A stretch of DNA of 64,000 nt from assembly GCA_937925715.1 (NCBI GenBank), contig CALAMG010000003.1, forward strand, positions 1 through 64,000, written 5' to 3'. The notes under the pieces were generated by a model that saw only the letters and a program-made list of their open reading frames with translations, had not been told where the DNA came from and did not search any database. Made by a program: the position numbers and the translations under genes. The number at the start of each line of letters is the position of its first letter. The stretch's first letter is position 1. Below are positions 25,881 to 34,245 of this stretch, one piece after another. The DNA is from an uncultured Collinsella sp. GTDB lineage: Bacteria; Actinomycetota; Coriobacteriia; Coriobacteriales; Coriobacteriaceae.

Positions 25881-28508
25881 ATGAGAATCGATAAGCTAGC
25901 AATGACGTCGCGCGAGGCGCTGCAAACCGCCATGAGCACGGCTGCCGACGCGCAGGCCGGCGCGGTGGAGCCGATTCACCTGCTGTCCGCCTTGCTCGGT
26001 GCCGGTGAGCGCAATATCTCTGTGATTATCGAGCGCATCGGTGCCGACCCGGCCCAGCTCGCACGCTCCACACAAGATGCCATCGACCACGCGCCTAAGG
26101 TTTCGGGCGAGGGTCAGCAGATGGGCTTGTCCAACGAGCTCGTTCGCGTCATCGAAAAGGCCGAGAAGAAGGCCACCAAGATGGGCGACAGCTTTGTGGT
26201 GACCGAGCATCTGCTGATGGCACTTGCCGAGGACAAGGGCGAGGCCGGCCGCGTTCTGCGCGACGCCGGCGTGACCAAGGAGCGCATCGAGCAGGTCTAT
26301 GAGGAGCTGCGCGGCGATGACCGCGTGACGTCTGCCGAGGACAAGACTCAGTTTGAGGCGTTGGAGCAGTACGGTCGCAACATCTGCGATCTGGCCCGCG
26401 CCGGCAAGCTCGACCCGGTCATCGGCCGTACCGACGAGATCCGTCGTACTATTCAGGTCCTGTCCCGCCGCACCAAGAACAACCCCGTGCTCATAGGCGA
26501 GCCAGGCGTCGGCAAGACGGCCATCGTCGAGGGTATCGCCCAGCGTATCGTGGCCGGCGACGTGCCGAGCACCCTGCGCGACCGCGACCTTATCGAGCTC
26601 GACATGAGCGCGCTGGTCGCTGGCGCCAAGTACCGCGGCGAGTTCGAGGACCGCTTGAAGGCCGTGCTCAAAGAAGTGCAAAAATCCGAGGGCAAGGTCA
26701 TCCTGTTCATCGATGAGCTCCACACCATCGTGGGCGCGGGTGCCACCGAGGGCTCTATGGACGCCGGCAACATCCTGAAGCCGGCGCTTGCCCGTGGCGA
26801 CTTGCACGCGATCGGCGCGACCACGCTCGACGAGTACCGCAAGTACATTGAGAAGGACGCGGCGCTCGCCCGTCGTTTCCAGACCGTGATGGTGAGCGAG
26901 CCCACCGTCGAGGACACCATCTCGATCCTGCGTGGCCTCAAGGAAAAGTACGAGATCTTCCACGGCGTGCACATCACCGATAGCGCGCTCGTGGCCGCCG
27001 CCGACCTCTCCGATCGCTACATTGCCGATCGCTTCCTGCCCGACAAGGCCATCGACTTGGTCGATGAGGCCGCAAGCCGCCTGCGCATGGAGCTCGACAG
27101 CATGCCAGTCGAGATCGACGCCACCATGCGTCAGCTCACCCAGCTGCAGATCGAGGAACAGGCGCTCATGAAAGAGACCGATGACGCCTCCAAGGAGCGT
27201 CTGGAGGCCCTGCGCCAGGAGATTGCCGAGGTCCAGGAAAAACTCAACGTGCAAAAGGCCGGCTGGCTCAACCAGAAGAACGCCATCGACCACGTGCAGG
27301 AGCTTAAGAGCCAGCTTGACGAGGCCAAGAGCGAGGAGGAGCGTGCGACGCGCAACGGCGATTTGGGTCGTGCGTCCGAGCTGCGCTACTCCGTGATTCC
27401 GGGCCTGCAGCAGCAGATTCAGGATTCCGAGGCCGCGCTCGAGGCGCAAAAGCAGCAGGACGGCGAGGGCCTCAACGAACAGGTGACCTCCGATGAGATC
27501 GCCGAGGTCGTGAGCGCCTGGACCGGCGTGCCCGTGTCCAAGATGATGCAGGGCGAGCTCGACAAGCTGAAGGGTCTGGAGGGCGAGCTGCATAAGCGCG
27601 TCATCGGCCAGGATGAGGCCGTCTCCGCCGTCGCCGCAGCCGTGCGCCGCAGCCGTGCGGGCCTCTCCGATCCGGACAAGCCCATCGGCAGCTTCTTCTT
27701 CCTGGGCCCCACCGGCGTGGGCAAGACCGAGCTCGCCAAGGCGCTGGCCGAGTGCCTGTTCGATGACGAGCGTGCGCTCGTGCGTATCGACATGTCCGAG
27801 TACATGGAGAAGTTCAGCGTCCAGCGTCTGATCGGTGCGCCCCCGGGATACGTGGGCTACGACGAGGGCGGCCAGCTCACCGAGGCCGTGCGCCGTCGTC
27901 CGTACTCCGTGATCTTGCTCGACGAGATGGAGAAGGCCCATCCGGATGTCTTCAACGTGCTGCTGCAGGTGCTCGACGACGGCCGTCTGACCGATGGCCA
28001 GGGTCGTCAGGTGTCCTTCAAGAACACGATTATCATCATGACGAGCAACGTGGGCTCCAAGGCCATCGCCGATCTGTCCGGTAAGGACGAGGAGGAGATG
28101 CGCCATCAGGTCGACGCGGCCATGGCTCAGACCTTCCGCCCCGAGTTCCTCAACCGTATCGATGACATCGTGGTGTTCCATCCGCTCGGTATGGCGCAGA
28201 TCGAGAAGATCGTCGACATCCAGCTCGCCGACGTCCGCGCGCGTCTGGCCAAGGAGCGCATGACGCTTGCCATCACCCCGGCGGCCAAGCAGATGCTCGC
28301 CGTGGGCGGCCTGGACCCGGTCTTTGGCGCCCGTCCGCTCAAGCGTCTGGTTCAGCGCGAGGTCGTGGATGCCATCGCCGCCGCTATCATCGACGGCACG
28401 GTGCGCGAGGGCGATCAGGTGACGGTCGATGTCGACAAGGACGGTGGCTTTACCGTCGTGTGCGACAACACGCCGGCGGCCACCTACGAGGTCCCCGACG
28501 CAGAGTAA
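25881..28508 (+). CDS. clpB: Disaggregase ClpB (Hsp104/Hsp100)
   Basis: ClpB (875 aa) works with DnaK-DnaJ-GrpE to pull proteins out of aggregates. Domains: Clp-N repeats (1-150), first AAA with Walker A GEPGVGKT near 206 and Walker B VILFIDELHT, a middle coiled coil (about 410-530, rich in Gln/Glu/Lys), second AAA with GPTGVGKT near 609 and VILLDEMEKA, and a C-terminal ClpB-D2 small domain. The P1 element lacks the ClpP-binding IGF loop seen in ClpA/ClpX. GAGAGGTG precedes the ATG. It is monocistronic with a strong terminator and shares its upstream element with dnaK. Confidence 0.97.
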   Translation: MRIDKLAMTSREALQTAMSTAADAQAGAVEPIHLLSALLGAGERNISVIIERIGADPAQLARSTQDAIDHAPKVSGEGQQMGLSNELVRVIEKAEKKATKMGDSFVVTEHLLMALAEDKGEAGRVLRDAGVTKERIEQVYEELRGDDRVTSAEDKTQFEALEQYGRNICDLARAGKLDPVIGRTDEIRRTIQVLSRRTKNNPVLIGEPGVGKTAIVEGIAQRIVAGDVPSTLRDRDLIELDMSALVAGAKYRGEFEDRLKAVLKEVQKSEGKVILFIDELHTIVGAGATEGSMDAGNILKPALARGDLHAIGATTLDEYRKYIEKDAALARRFQTVMVSEPTVEDTISILRGLKEKYEIFHGVHITDSALVAAADLSDRYIADRFLPDKAIDLVDEAASRLRMELDSMPVEIDATMRQLTQLQIEEQALMKETDDASKERLEALRQEIAEVQEKLNVQKAGWLNQKNAIDHVQELKSQLDEAKSEEERATRNGDLGRASELRYSVIPGLQQQIQDSEAALEAQKQQDGEGLNEQVTSDEIAEVVSAWTGVPVSKMMQGELDKLKGLEGELHKRVIGQDEAVSAVAAAVRRSRAGLSDPDKPIGSFFFLGPTGVGKTELAKALAECLFDDERALVRIDMSEYMEKFSVQRLIGAPPGYVGYDEGGQLTEAVRRRPYSVILLDEMEKAHPDVFNVLLQVLDDGRLTDGQGRQVSFKNTIIIMTSNVGSKAIADLSGKDEEEMRHQVDAAMAQTFRPEFLNRIDDIVVFHPLGMAQIEKIVDIQLADVRARLAKERMTLAITPAAKQMLAVGGLDPVFGARPLKRLVQREVVDAIAAAIIDGTVREGDQVTVDVDKDGGFTVVCDNTPAATYEVPDAE

Positions 28509-28550
28509 ATTATGGGGCCGGCTTTAACCGCACCTCATCGCAAAACGCCA

Positions 28551-28586
28551 AGGGCGGCGGATCCAATCGGGTCCGCCGCCCTTTTT
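28551..28586 (+). terminator. Rho-independent terminator of clpB
   Basis: An 11-bp perfect stem (AGGGCGGCGGA / TCCGCCGCCCT) with a ten-base loop, followed by TTTTT. Confidence 0.9.
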
Positions 28587-28638
28587 CGTGCGACAATCGA
28601 TGATGTTGAGCATGAGTACATGGCAAGGAGATATGCAG

Positions 28639-28842
28639 ATGAAAGACGAGAACAAGACGCACGCACCGGTTGCTGAGGCAGCGCCCGCCGCGCCGGTCGC
28701 ACCGAAGGCTTCTCCCAAACCGGCGCCCAAGCCGCGCGACCCCTACATCCGTGCCGAGAACGAGGACGATGACGGCTACGATCCCTACAGCGATCGCCGC
28801 CCCGAGCGCGAGCCGATGTTCGAAGCCGACCCCTGGCGCTAA
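28639..28842 (+). CDS. Small Pro/Ala-rich acidic protein (67 aa)
   Basis: An unrecognised small protein. The first half is Ala/Pro/Lys-rich (EAAPAAPVAPKASPKPAPKP), the second acidic and aromatic (DDDGYDPYSDRRPEREPMF) and ends DPWR. No membrane segment; probably disordered. AAGGAG lies eight bases before the ATG at 28639; an ATG two codons earlier is too close. It stands alone between the clpB terminator and a GTTGCGGTG hairpin. Real translation is likely but not proved. Confidence 0.6.
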   Translation: MKDENKTHAPVAEAAPAAPVAPKASPKPAPKPRDPYIRAENEDDDGYDPYSDRRPEREPMFEADPWR

Positions 28843-28866
28843 GTGCCACCCAAAAGGCCACCAATA

Positions 28867-28932
28867 AGTTGCGGTGAAATAGGGACTGTTTTGCGGTTTG
28901 ACCAGCAAAAACAGCCCTATTTCACCGCAACT
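28867..28932. repeat. GTTGCGGTGAAATAG inverted repeat, copy 2
   Basis: Outer arms AGTTGCGGTGAAATAGGG and its complement pair almost perfectly, extended by CTGTTTT/AAAACAG; loop CGGTTTGACCA-like. Copy 1 is at 14490-14556. Both copies are immediately downstream of genes. The rest of the gap to 29163 holds only the promoter palindrome of the ATPase. Confidence 0.75.
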
Positions 28933-29094
28933 GCGTTAGGGATTTTTCTACAGGGGGAGGGTAGTCAAAAAAGCCCCGTCCCAAATTGACTGCTCGGGGA
29001 GTCGCATTCGAGCTCGGTTGTCCTCTTAGCCACTCGATATCCTTCGGAGCAATAACGGTGATAAAACTTGCTTAAGTGTTAATCAAGCTACACA

Positions 29095-29156
29095 CAATCT
29101 TGCTCTCTAATTAATCAAGAATCGGTATAATTTTGATTAGCTAGAGAGCAAGATTG
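29095..29156. promoter_or_regulatory. 24-bp-arm palindrome around the -10 of the ATPase gene
   Basis: CAATCTTGCTCTCTAATTAA extends to a 24-base arm that matches its complement at 29133-29156 with two mismatches. The loop holds TATAAT (29126-29131). The right arm ends eight bases before the ATG, so a repressor or RNA hairpin here would shut off both transcription and translation. Confidence 0.65.
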
Positions 29157-29163
29157 GAGAATC

Positions 29164-30516
29164 ATGGCATTCAACGACTTGATCGCCCAGAAAATAAAGG
29201 ACTTTGAACAGCAGGGGGTTCCGCAGTTTTTTGAGCGAGACCTTGATCTAGGAAACCCACAGGAGCCAAAGCGCGACAACATCGTAAATGTGATTGTGGG
29301 GGCCCGCCGTTGTGGAAAGACGTATCGCCTGTATCAGGAGATGCGGCGGCTTCAGAGCCGGGGCGTCGAGCTTGACCGGATGCTTTACTTCAATTTTGAG
29401 GATGAGCGCTTGCGCCCGTATGAGCCATCGCTGCTGGCGGACGTGCTCGACACGTTCTATGCGCTGTATCCTGTTGCTCGAACCGAGGGCGCTTACATTT
29501 TCTTTGACGAGATCCAGGAAATTCCCGAATGGGGTGCGTTTCTGCGGCGTGTAGTCGATACGGAGAAAGCGACCGTCTATGTGACGGGATCTTCTTCTAA
29601 GATGCTGTCCTCAGAGCTTAAGAGCGAGTTCAGGGGTCGTTCTCTTATACGGGAGCTTTTTCCGTTGAGTTTTTCGGAATACGTTCGATATAAGACGGGG
29701 AGCGTTTTCGAGCCAGATGCGACCTTTTCCCCAAGCGATGCAGCGCTGCTTCGACATCATCTGATCGGATATCTTGAACGAGGGGGATTCATCGCGACGC
29801 TTGAGCAGACGCCCGCAGACGCGATTCAGCTGCTACAGGAATATGCTTCGCGAACGGTCGCTATGGACGTCGTTGAGCGTTACGACGTCAAGAACCCTCG
29901 CCTGGCATCGCTGTTCCTAACGCGGTGTATGGCATCTTCGGGACGAGAGCTGTCGGTGAACAAAGTGTACAACGAGTTCAAGAGCAGGCAGATACCCGTC
30001 AGTCGTAATTCGCTCAGCGACTTACTTGAGTATTATGAGGATGCCTACCTGCTGTTCTCCGTGCCGGAGTTCACGCGTTCACTGGCAAATAACATGCGGT
30101 CTGCTTCTAAGGTCTACGCTGTCGATCCTGCGATGTTTGGAGCATTCTCTCCCGCATCGGCATTGGACCAGGGTCAGAGGCTCGAGACCGCAGTGTTCAA
30201 CGCGCTAAGAAGAAGGGCTCCCGCGGTGAGGGTCGGATCGGTCTGCCGCCTGCTGATCAAAGAGAAGAGCAAAAGCCATGAGGTGGACTTTGTGGCTGGG
30301 GACGCACTTCTCATGCGGGCTTATAGCCTGATTCAGGTGAGTGTGGATATGGCAAGTGAGAAAACGCGCGAGCGCGAAATTGCCGCGCTTGATGCCTCGA
30401 TGGCCCAGTTCGATCTTGGCGAGTCGGCAATCGTTACCATGGATGAACAGACCGATATTTCATGCGAGCACGGTGTGGTCCACGTTGTGCCCGCATGGAA
30501 GTGGCTCCTTGCCTAA
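29164..30516 (+). CDS. ATP-binding protein, AAA_14 + DUF4143
   Basis: A 450-residue member of the archaeal-style ATPase group common in anaerobes. Walker A is GARRCGKT (46-53), Walker B YIFFDEIQEIPEW, and a sensor TGSSSKML follows. The C-terminal half has the DUF4143 pattern, with a nuclease-like patch KSKSHEVDFVAGDALLMRAYSLIQVSVDM containing E-V-D and Q-V residues as in PD-(D/E)xK folds. Function of the family is not established; links to mobile DNA and toxin-antitoxin-like roles have been proposed. It is a lone gene with lower GC and different codon use from its neighbours, suggesting acquisition. Confidence 0.9.
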   Translation: MAFNDLIAQKIKDFEQQGVPQFFERDLDLGNPQEPKRDNIVNVIVGARRCGKTYRLYQEMRRLQSRGVELDRMLYFNFEDERLRPYEPSLLADVLDTFYALYPVARTEGAYIFFDEIQEIPEWGAFLRRVVDTEKATVYVTGSSSKMLSSELKSEFRGRSLIRELFPLSFSEYVRYKTGSVFEPDATFSPSDAALLRHHLIGYLERGGFIATLEQTPADAIQLLQEYASRTVAMDVVERYDVKNPRLASLFLTRCMASSGRELSVNKVYNEFKSRQIPVSRNSLSDLLEYYEDAYLLFSVPEFTRSLANNMRSASKVYAVDPAMFGAFSPASALDQGQRLETAVFNALRRRAPAVRVGSVCRLLIKEKSKSHEVDFVAGDALLMRAYSLIQVSVDMASEKTREREIAALDASMAQFDLGESAIVTMDEQTDISCEHGVVHVVPAWKWLLA

Positions 30517-30589
30517 TCATCTATGGACCTGTGGGGTCAGGACCTCCTGGCTCCCTCATCACGGTTGGGGAGCACCTTGCTGCGCCAGG

Positions 30590-32086
30590 CTAGTCCTGGG
30601 CTTTGATACTCGGCATCAGAATCTGGGCGAGGTAGTCGGTCTCGAGTTTGGCGGCGGCGTCGGCCTTGCCGTCTTTGCCGACCAGCACGTTCTTGATCTG
30701 GCTATAGGTATAGCGGTTGCCGGTCGTCAGCTCGACAAGCTCAATGGCCGCGTCCATGGGGTAGGTCGACACTGGATCCTGGGTGCGCCCGTTGATAGTC
30801 TGGGGCACCACGTACGGATAGACGGGGCCGCTGGCATAGACGGTATAACCGTTGCCCAGATTGGCCGCACCCAAAACCGTATCGCCCTCATCGGGCGTAA
30901 AGCTCTCGCCCTCGCGCACCGCGACGAGCGTCACGATCGGCGTATCGCTGTCGCCGTCCAGATAAATGCACAGCGTGTTGCCGTTTTGCCAGGTTGCGAC
31001 CTTGCCATACCACTCAACCGGAATATCGAGCTGATACAGGTCCGTTGCCTTATGCCGAGCATCGGCATCGCGCGCGGCCTGCGCTTCGCTCGCGCTCACG
31101 GCATTGACGGCGGCGTCGCGCCGCGCGGTTGCTGCCTGCTGGAGCACTTTGGCAGCCGCGGCGGAGCTCGCACCGCCCTCCTCGGCATACTTGGCGGCGG
31201 CATCGATCTGGTCGTCAGTCACCGTGTCGGCCGAAGGCACCTTGAGCTTAAAGGTGGCCTGGGCACTTAAATCCTGTCCATCGCTCTTAACGGTGACCTG
31301 CGTCTTGGTGGTCGGGACGGTATAGATGGTGCCGTCGGCCGCGATGGGGGAGGCAGCGATGGAGAGCGTGTAATCGCCGGGCAGCAGTTTGATGCCGCGG
31401 CCGTGCTCGTCAACATAGAGCGTTTCGCTCACGGAGGAGCCATCAGCGTCCTGACCGCTCACCTGTACGGGAATCTTGGAGCCGGCGGAACAGTCGAGCC
31501 CCGCGGTATATACGCCAATCTGCACCGACATCATCGTGTGGGCATTGGCGGCGACAGTGGCAGCCTGCTCTTGCTGATATCCGTTCCAGGCAGCATAGCC
31601 TGCGCCGCCGGCGACGAGCGCGACGGCCACAACGCCGGCAACCATCAGGTTGCGGCGCTTGGGCGACATCTTGCGATGGCGAACCTCGGCCTCGCGTGCC
31701 GAGGGAACGGATGGTAGGGGAATATCGCCCATGGCGATGGTCTCGTCCACGGCTGGTGCGGAACCCAGGCCAGGAAGCTCGCGGGTCAGCGAATCCTCGG
31801 CCGGTAAGCTGTCGAGCAAGACGGTTTCCTCGCCCGTGTCGGATTCGGGCCGGTTGCCGGCCTCGCTTTCGGTGTCTTCGTGATCTGCCTCATCCTCGGC
31901 AGGCTCAACGTCGCCTGCATCCTGATCATCGGATTGCGCCTCGGTTTCCGGCTCATCCTGCACATCAACGCCCGAATCGTCAAACGCAATCTCATCGAGT
32001 GAAATCCGGTCTAAGCTCTCCAAGGCCTCAGCGCAAGCTTCTGCATCTTGGGCCGCATCCTCTTGGCCCATCGTCTCATCATTCAT
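30590..32086 (-). CDS. Single-pass membrane protein with acidic cytoplasmic N-terminus
   Basis: A 498-residue protein I do not recognise. Residues 1-140 are strongly acidic and low-complexity. A basic stop-transfer (RHRKMSPKRRN) precedes one membrane segment (LMVAGVVAVALVAGGAGYAAW). The extracellular part has a beta-rich region with TYTVPTTKTQVTVKSDG, an Ala-rich helical stretch (about 300-345) and a final domain with VEWYGKVATWQNGNTLCIYLDG. The start at 32086 follows GGGGGATGT. An N-terminal acidic tail with Thr-rich patches (DETIAMGD) could be a kinase substrate, but this is speculative. Confidence 0.8.
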   Translation of the reverse strand: MNDETMGQEDAAQDAEACAEALESLDRISLDEIAFDDSGVDVQDEPETEAQSDDQDAGDVEPAEDEADHEDTESEAGNRPESDTGEETVLLDSLPAEDSLTRELPGLGSAPAVDETIAMGDIPLPSVPSAREAEVRHRKMSPKRRNLMVAGVVAVALVAGGAGYAAWNGYQQEQAATVAANAHTMMSVQIGVYTAGLDCSAGSKIPVQVSGQDADGSSVSETLYVDEHGRGIKLLPGDYTLSIAASPIAADGTIYTVPTTKTQVTVKSDGQDLSAQATFKLKVPSADTVTDDQIDAAAKYAEEGGASSAAAAKVLQQAATARRDAAVNAVSASEAQAARDADARHKATDLYQLDIPVEWYGKVATWQNGNTLCIYLDGDSDTPIVTLVAVREGESFTPDEGDTVLGAANLGNGYTVYASGPVYPYVVPQTINGRTQDPVSTYPMDAAIELVELTTGNRYTYSQIKNVLVGKDGKADAAAKLETDYLAQILMPSIKAQD

Positions 32087-32217
32087 ACATCCCCCAAGCT
32101 CAATATCGGGACAACAATGTACCCAAAAACGGGACCCCATAGAGCCGCCGCATGATTTGAAATCCGATTTTATATATGCGCATGTTTTTGAATAGATGAA
32201 TAAGACGCAACGACAAA

Positions 32218-32254
32218 AGCCCCCGAAAAGCGAGCGAAACGCTTTTCGGGGGCT
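32218..32254 (-). terminator. Terminator after the multi-pass membrane protein gene
   Basis: A perfect 15-bp stem (AGCCCCCGAAAAGCG / CGCTTTTCGGGGGCT), seven-base loop, then TTTTG on the minus strand. Confidence 0.85.
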
Positions 32255-32321
32255 CTGCGAGGCAACCGATTGAAAATCTGGCAGGCGGGCCTATGCCCAA
32301 GTGCCAACAGCGACCAGCACG

Positions 32322-33329
32322 TTACTCAGCGTGCGCGTAATCAACCTTGGCGCGGCGAGCGGTAGCCTTCTCCCAATCGCTGGTGCCCTCAAAGACATCC
32401 TGCTTGTAGGGATTGCGGCCGAGCTTTTTGGCGCGGTAGGCGATGTAGATGATCGCGGCGACGTTGGCGATCAGTGCGGCGATCGAGACCGCGGTAGCGG
32501 CGCCGGGGTCGAGCGTGGTGTGGGTCACAAAGACGGACTCCTCCTGGAAGTACGGGAACACCTGGGCAAACATGCACCAAATGGCCAGCGTAAAGGCGCG
32601 GTTCTGGATCCAGCCGCCCTTGTTCCAGATAAAGGCGGCGACGGTGGGCGCCAACAGCAGCGCAAAGCCGCAGAACCAGGAATGGGTGGGCAGGCAGTTG
32701 TAGGTGTAGCAGAAGTTCCAGATGTCGTAGGCGATGATGTAGACCCAGGTCATGTCGGGCCACAGCATGTCGGTTTGATCCTCGGAGGCGTAGACGCTCC
32801 ACCAACCGGTCATGCAGAAGATGTTGATGATACCGGCGATGCCGTTGAACACGTTGTTCCAGCCGGCCAGCTGCGTAGCACCTTCGGAGGTGACCCAAGT
32901 GGACTGGCCCAGGACAAAGAAGTGGTAGGCGCTCTCGAAGTCGGACACGACGGCAATCATGATGTTGATGGCGACAATCACAAACGGCCACGCACGGAAC
33001 CAATGCGCCTTGCCGATCTTTCCCCACTGGTACTTAATGGCAATGAAGCCCCAGCAACCGGCCAGCGCCGCGTATACCTTGGCGTAGTGGAACCAGCTGT
33101 TCTGGTACACATGGGTGGGGTTGGTGAGTGCCCACTCGGCACCCTGCGAAACGCCGATGGCGATGGCGACGCAGTAGATGGTCATGGCCAGCGGAGCCAC
33201 GCCAAAGATGATTGCCGCGCCCAGCTTGGTGCGGCGGCCGACCTCGTTGAGCACGATGAGACCAATAAAGACCATGGCCCAGCCGGCCCAGTGGATAAGG
33301 GTATCGCTACCCCAAATATCGAACAGCAT
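32322..33329 (-). CDS. Multi-pass membrane protein (DUF5692-like)
   Basis: A 335-residue integral membrane protein with about eight to ten hydrophobic segments and many Trp/Tyr/His residues in loops (QNSWFHYAKVYAALAGCWGF, WPDMTWVYIIAYDIWNFCYTYNCLPTHSWFCG). I believe it belongs to the uncharacterised DUF5692 family common in Coriobacteriia; that assignment is from memory. AAGGAGAGC precedes the ATG at 33329. It lies 63 bases after the TetR gene on the same strand, so it may be co-transcribed with and controlled by that repressor. Substrate or role unknown. Confidence 0.8.
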   Translation of the reverse strand: MLFDIWGSDTLIHWAGWAMVFIGLIVLNEVGRRTKLGAAIIFGVAPLAMTIYCVAIAIGVSQGAEWALTNPTHVYQNSWFHYAKVYAALAGCWGFIAIKYQWGKIGKAHWFRAWPFVIVAINIMIAVVSDFESAYHFFVLGQSTWVTSEGATQLAGWNNVFNGIAGIINIFCMTGWWSVYASEDQTDMLWPDMTWVYIIAYDIWNFCYTYNCLPTHSWFCGFALLLAPTVAAFIWNKGGWIQNRAFTLAIWCMFAQVFPYFQEESVFVTHTTLDPGAATAVSIAALIANVAAIIYIAYRAKKLGRNPYKQDVFEGTSDWEKATARRAKVDYAHAE

Positions 33330-33392
33330 GCTGCTCTCCTTCCACACGCCCGCGGCCCCTCTTCTGATCGCGGGCAGTTTGGCTAAATGTCG

Positions 33393-34055
33393 TCAGTTCT
33401 GGGGCATGCGCTCCGGATACTTGGCGGTATAGCCCTCGATGTGGAGCGTCGAGGCGATGATTTCCTTGACCGTCTCGTCGGGCACATCGGGGTGCGTGCG
33501 GATATACATCAACAACCCCATGATGAGGGTGTAGAACGTCTCGTAGACGTGGTCGATGCGTAGCTCATGATGGGCGACAAAGTCCACCACGGTGGTGTCG
33601 CAGATATACTGCGCCACGCGCTGAACCACGTTGTGCAAAAAGCCGCCGTAGAGTGCGCCGCTGCTTGAGGTGAGCGTACTCGGCAGCTCGTGTCCGCTGG
33701 CGACCAGGCGCTTAAAGAGCGGGGCGACGGTGTCGAGCGCGCCCTCGATATCGCCGACGGTGCGGTTGGCATTCCACTGCTCGAGCTCGGAGATAAAGCC
33801 GTCGATCGCCTCGTCCATGACGGCGGTGACGGCGGCGTCCATATCGGCAAAGTAGTGGTAGAACAATGAACGCGTGCAGCCGGCTCGCTTGGTCACGGCC
33901 GATACCGATAGGTGGGACACGCCCAGCTCGGAGCTTACGGTACGTACGGCATCGAGGATCTCGCGACGGCGTTCGTCGCCCGTCAGGCGCTTTGCCGCGC
34001 TATCGGATGCGGGAACGGCATCGACCACAGAGGTATCTGCTGTGTTGTTGCCCAT
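33393..34055 (-). CDS. TetR-family transcriptional regulator
   Basis: A 220-residue TetR repressor. The helix-turn-helix is in RREILDAVRTVSSELGVSHLSVSAVTKRAGCTRSLFYHYFADMDAAV (about 28-73); the C-terminal ligand domain is not assignable. AGGCGG seven bases before favours the ATG at 34055 over one six codons upstream. It is divergent from the large Fe-S flavoenzyme gene, with two identical-pattern palindromes between them, so it most likely controls both directions. Confidence 0.9.
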   Translation of the reverse strand: MGNNTADTSVVDAVPASDSAAKRLTGDERRREILDAVRTVSSELGVSHLSVSAVTKRAGCTRSLFYHYFADMDAAVTAVMDEAIDGFISELEQWNANRTVGDIEGALDTVAPLFKRLVASGHELPSTLTSSSGALYGGFLHNVVQRVAQYICDTTVVDFVAHHELRIDHVYETFYTLIMGLLMYIRTHPDVPDETVKEIIASTLHIEGYTAKYPERMPQN

Positions 34056-34114
34056 GTTTTTGCCGCCTTTCATCCTCTTTTGCCTGACCGTTCGCCTAAC
34101 AGTCTTGAATATTG

Positions 34115-34152
34115 TTGACGGTTCGTCAATACTATTTTTGACACAATGTCAA
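34115..34152. promoter_or_regulatory. Twin 15-bp palindromes, candidate TetR operators
   Basis: TTGACG-GTT-CGTCAA (34115-34129) and TTGACA-CAA-TGTCAA (34138-34152) share the pattern TTGACR-N3-YGTCAA with centres 23 bp apart, about two helical turns. They lie in the divergent gap between the TetR gene and the flavoenzyme gene. Confidence 0.75.
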
Positions 34153-34245
34153 CTAATGGCGGGTGAACGGCATGGGGCATGCCCGGCCTGCAAAAAAAGA
34201 GGGGCGCCGCGGTCTCGCCGGGCTGTGGCAAGAGAAGGGACAACC

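Noticed and set aside
25896..28181. 761-codon open frame antisense to clpB
   Set aside because: It mirrors clpB codon bias, lacks a ribosome site and shows no domain.
33874..34245. 124-codon N-terminal extension of the Fe-S flavoenzyme
   Set aside because: It overlaps tetR and its operators on the opposite strand; ATG 34246 has a ribosome site.
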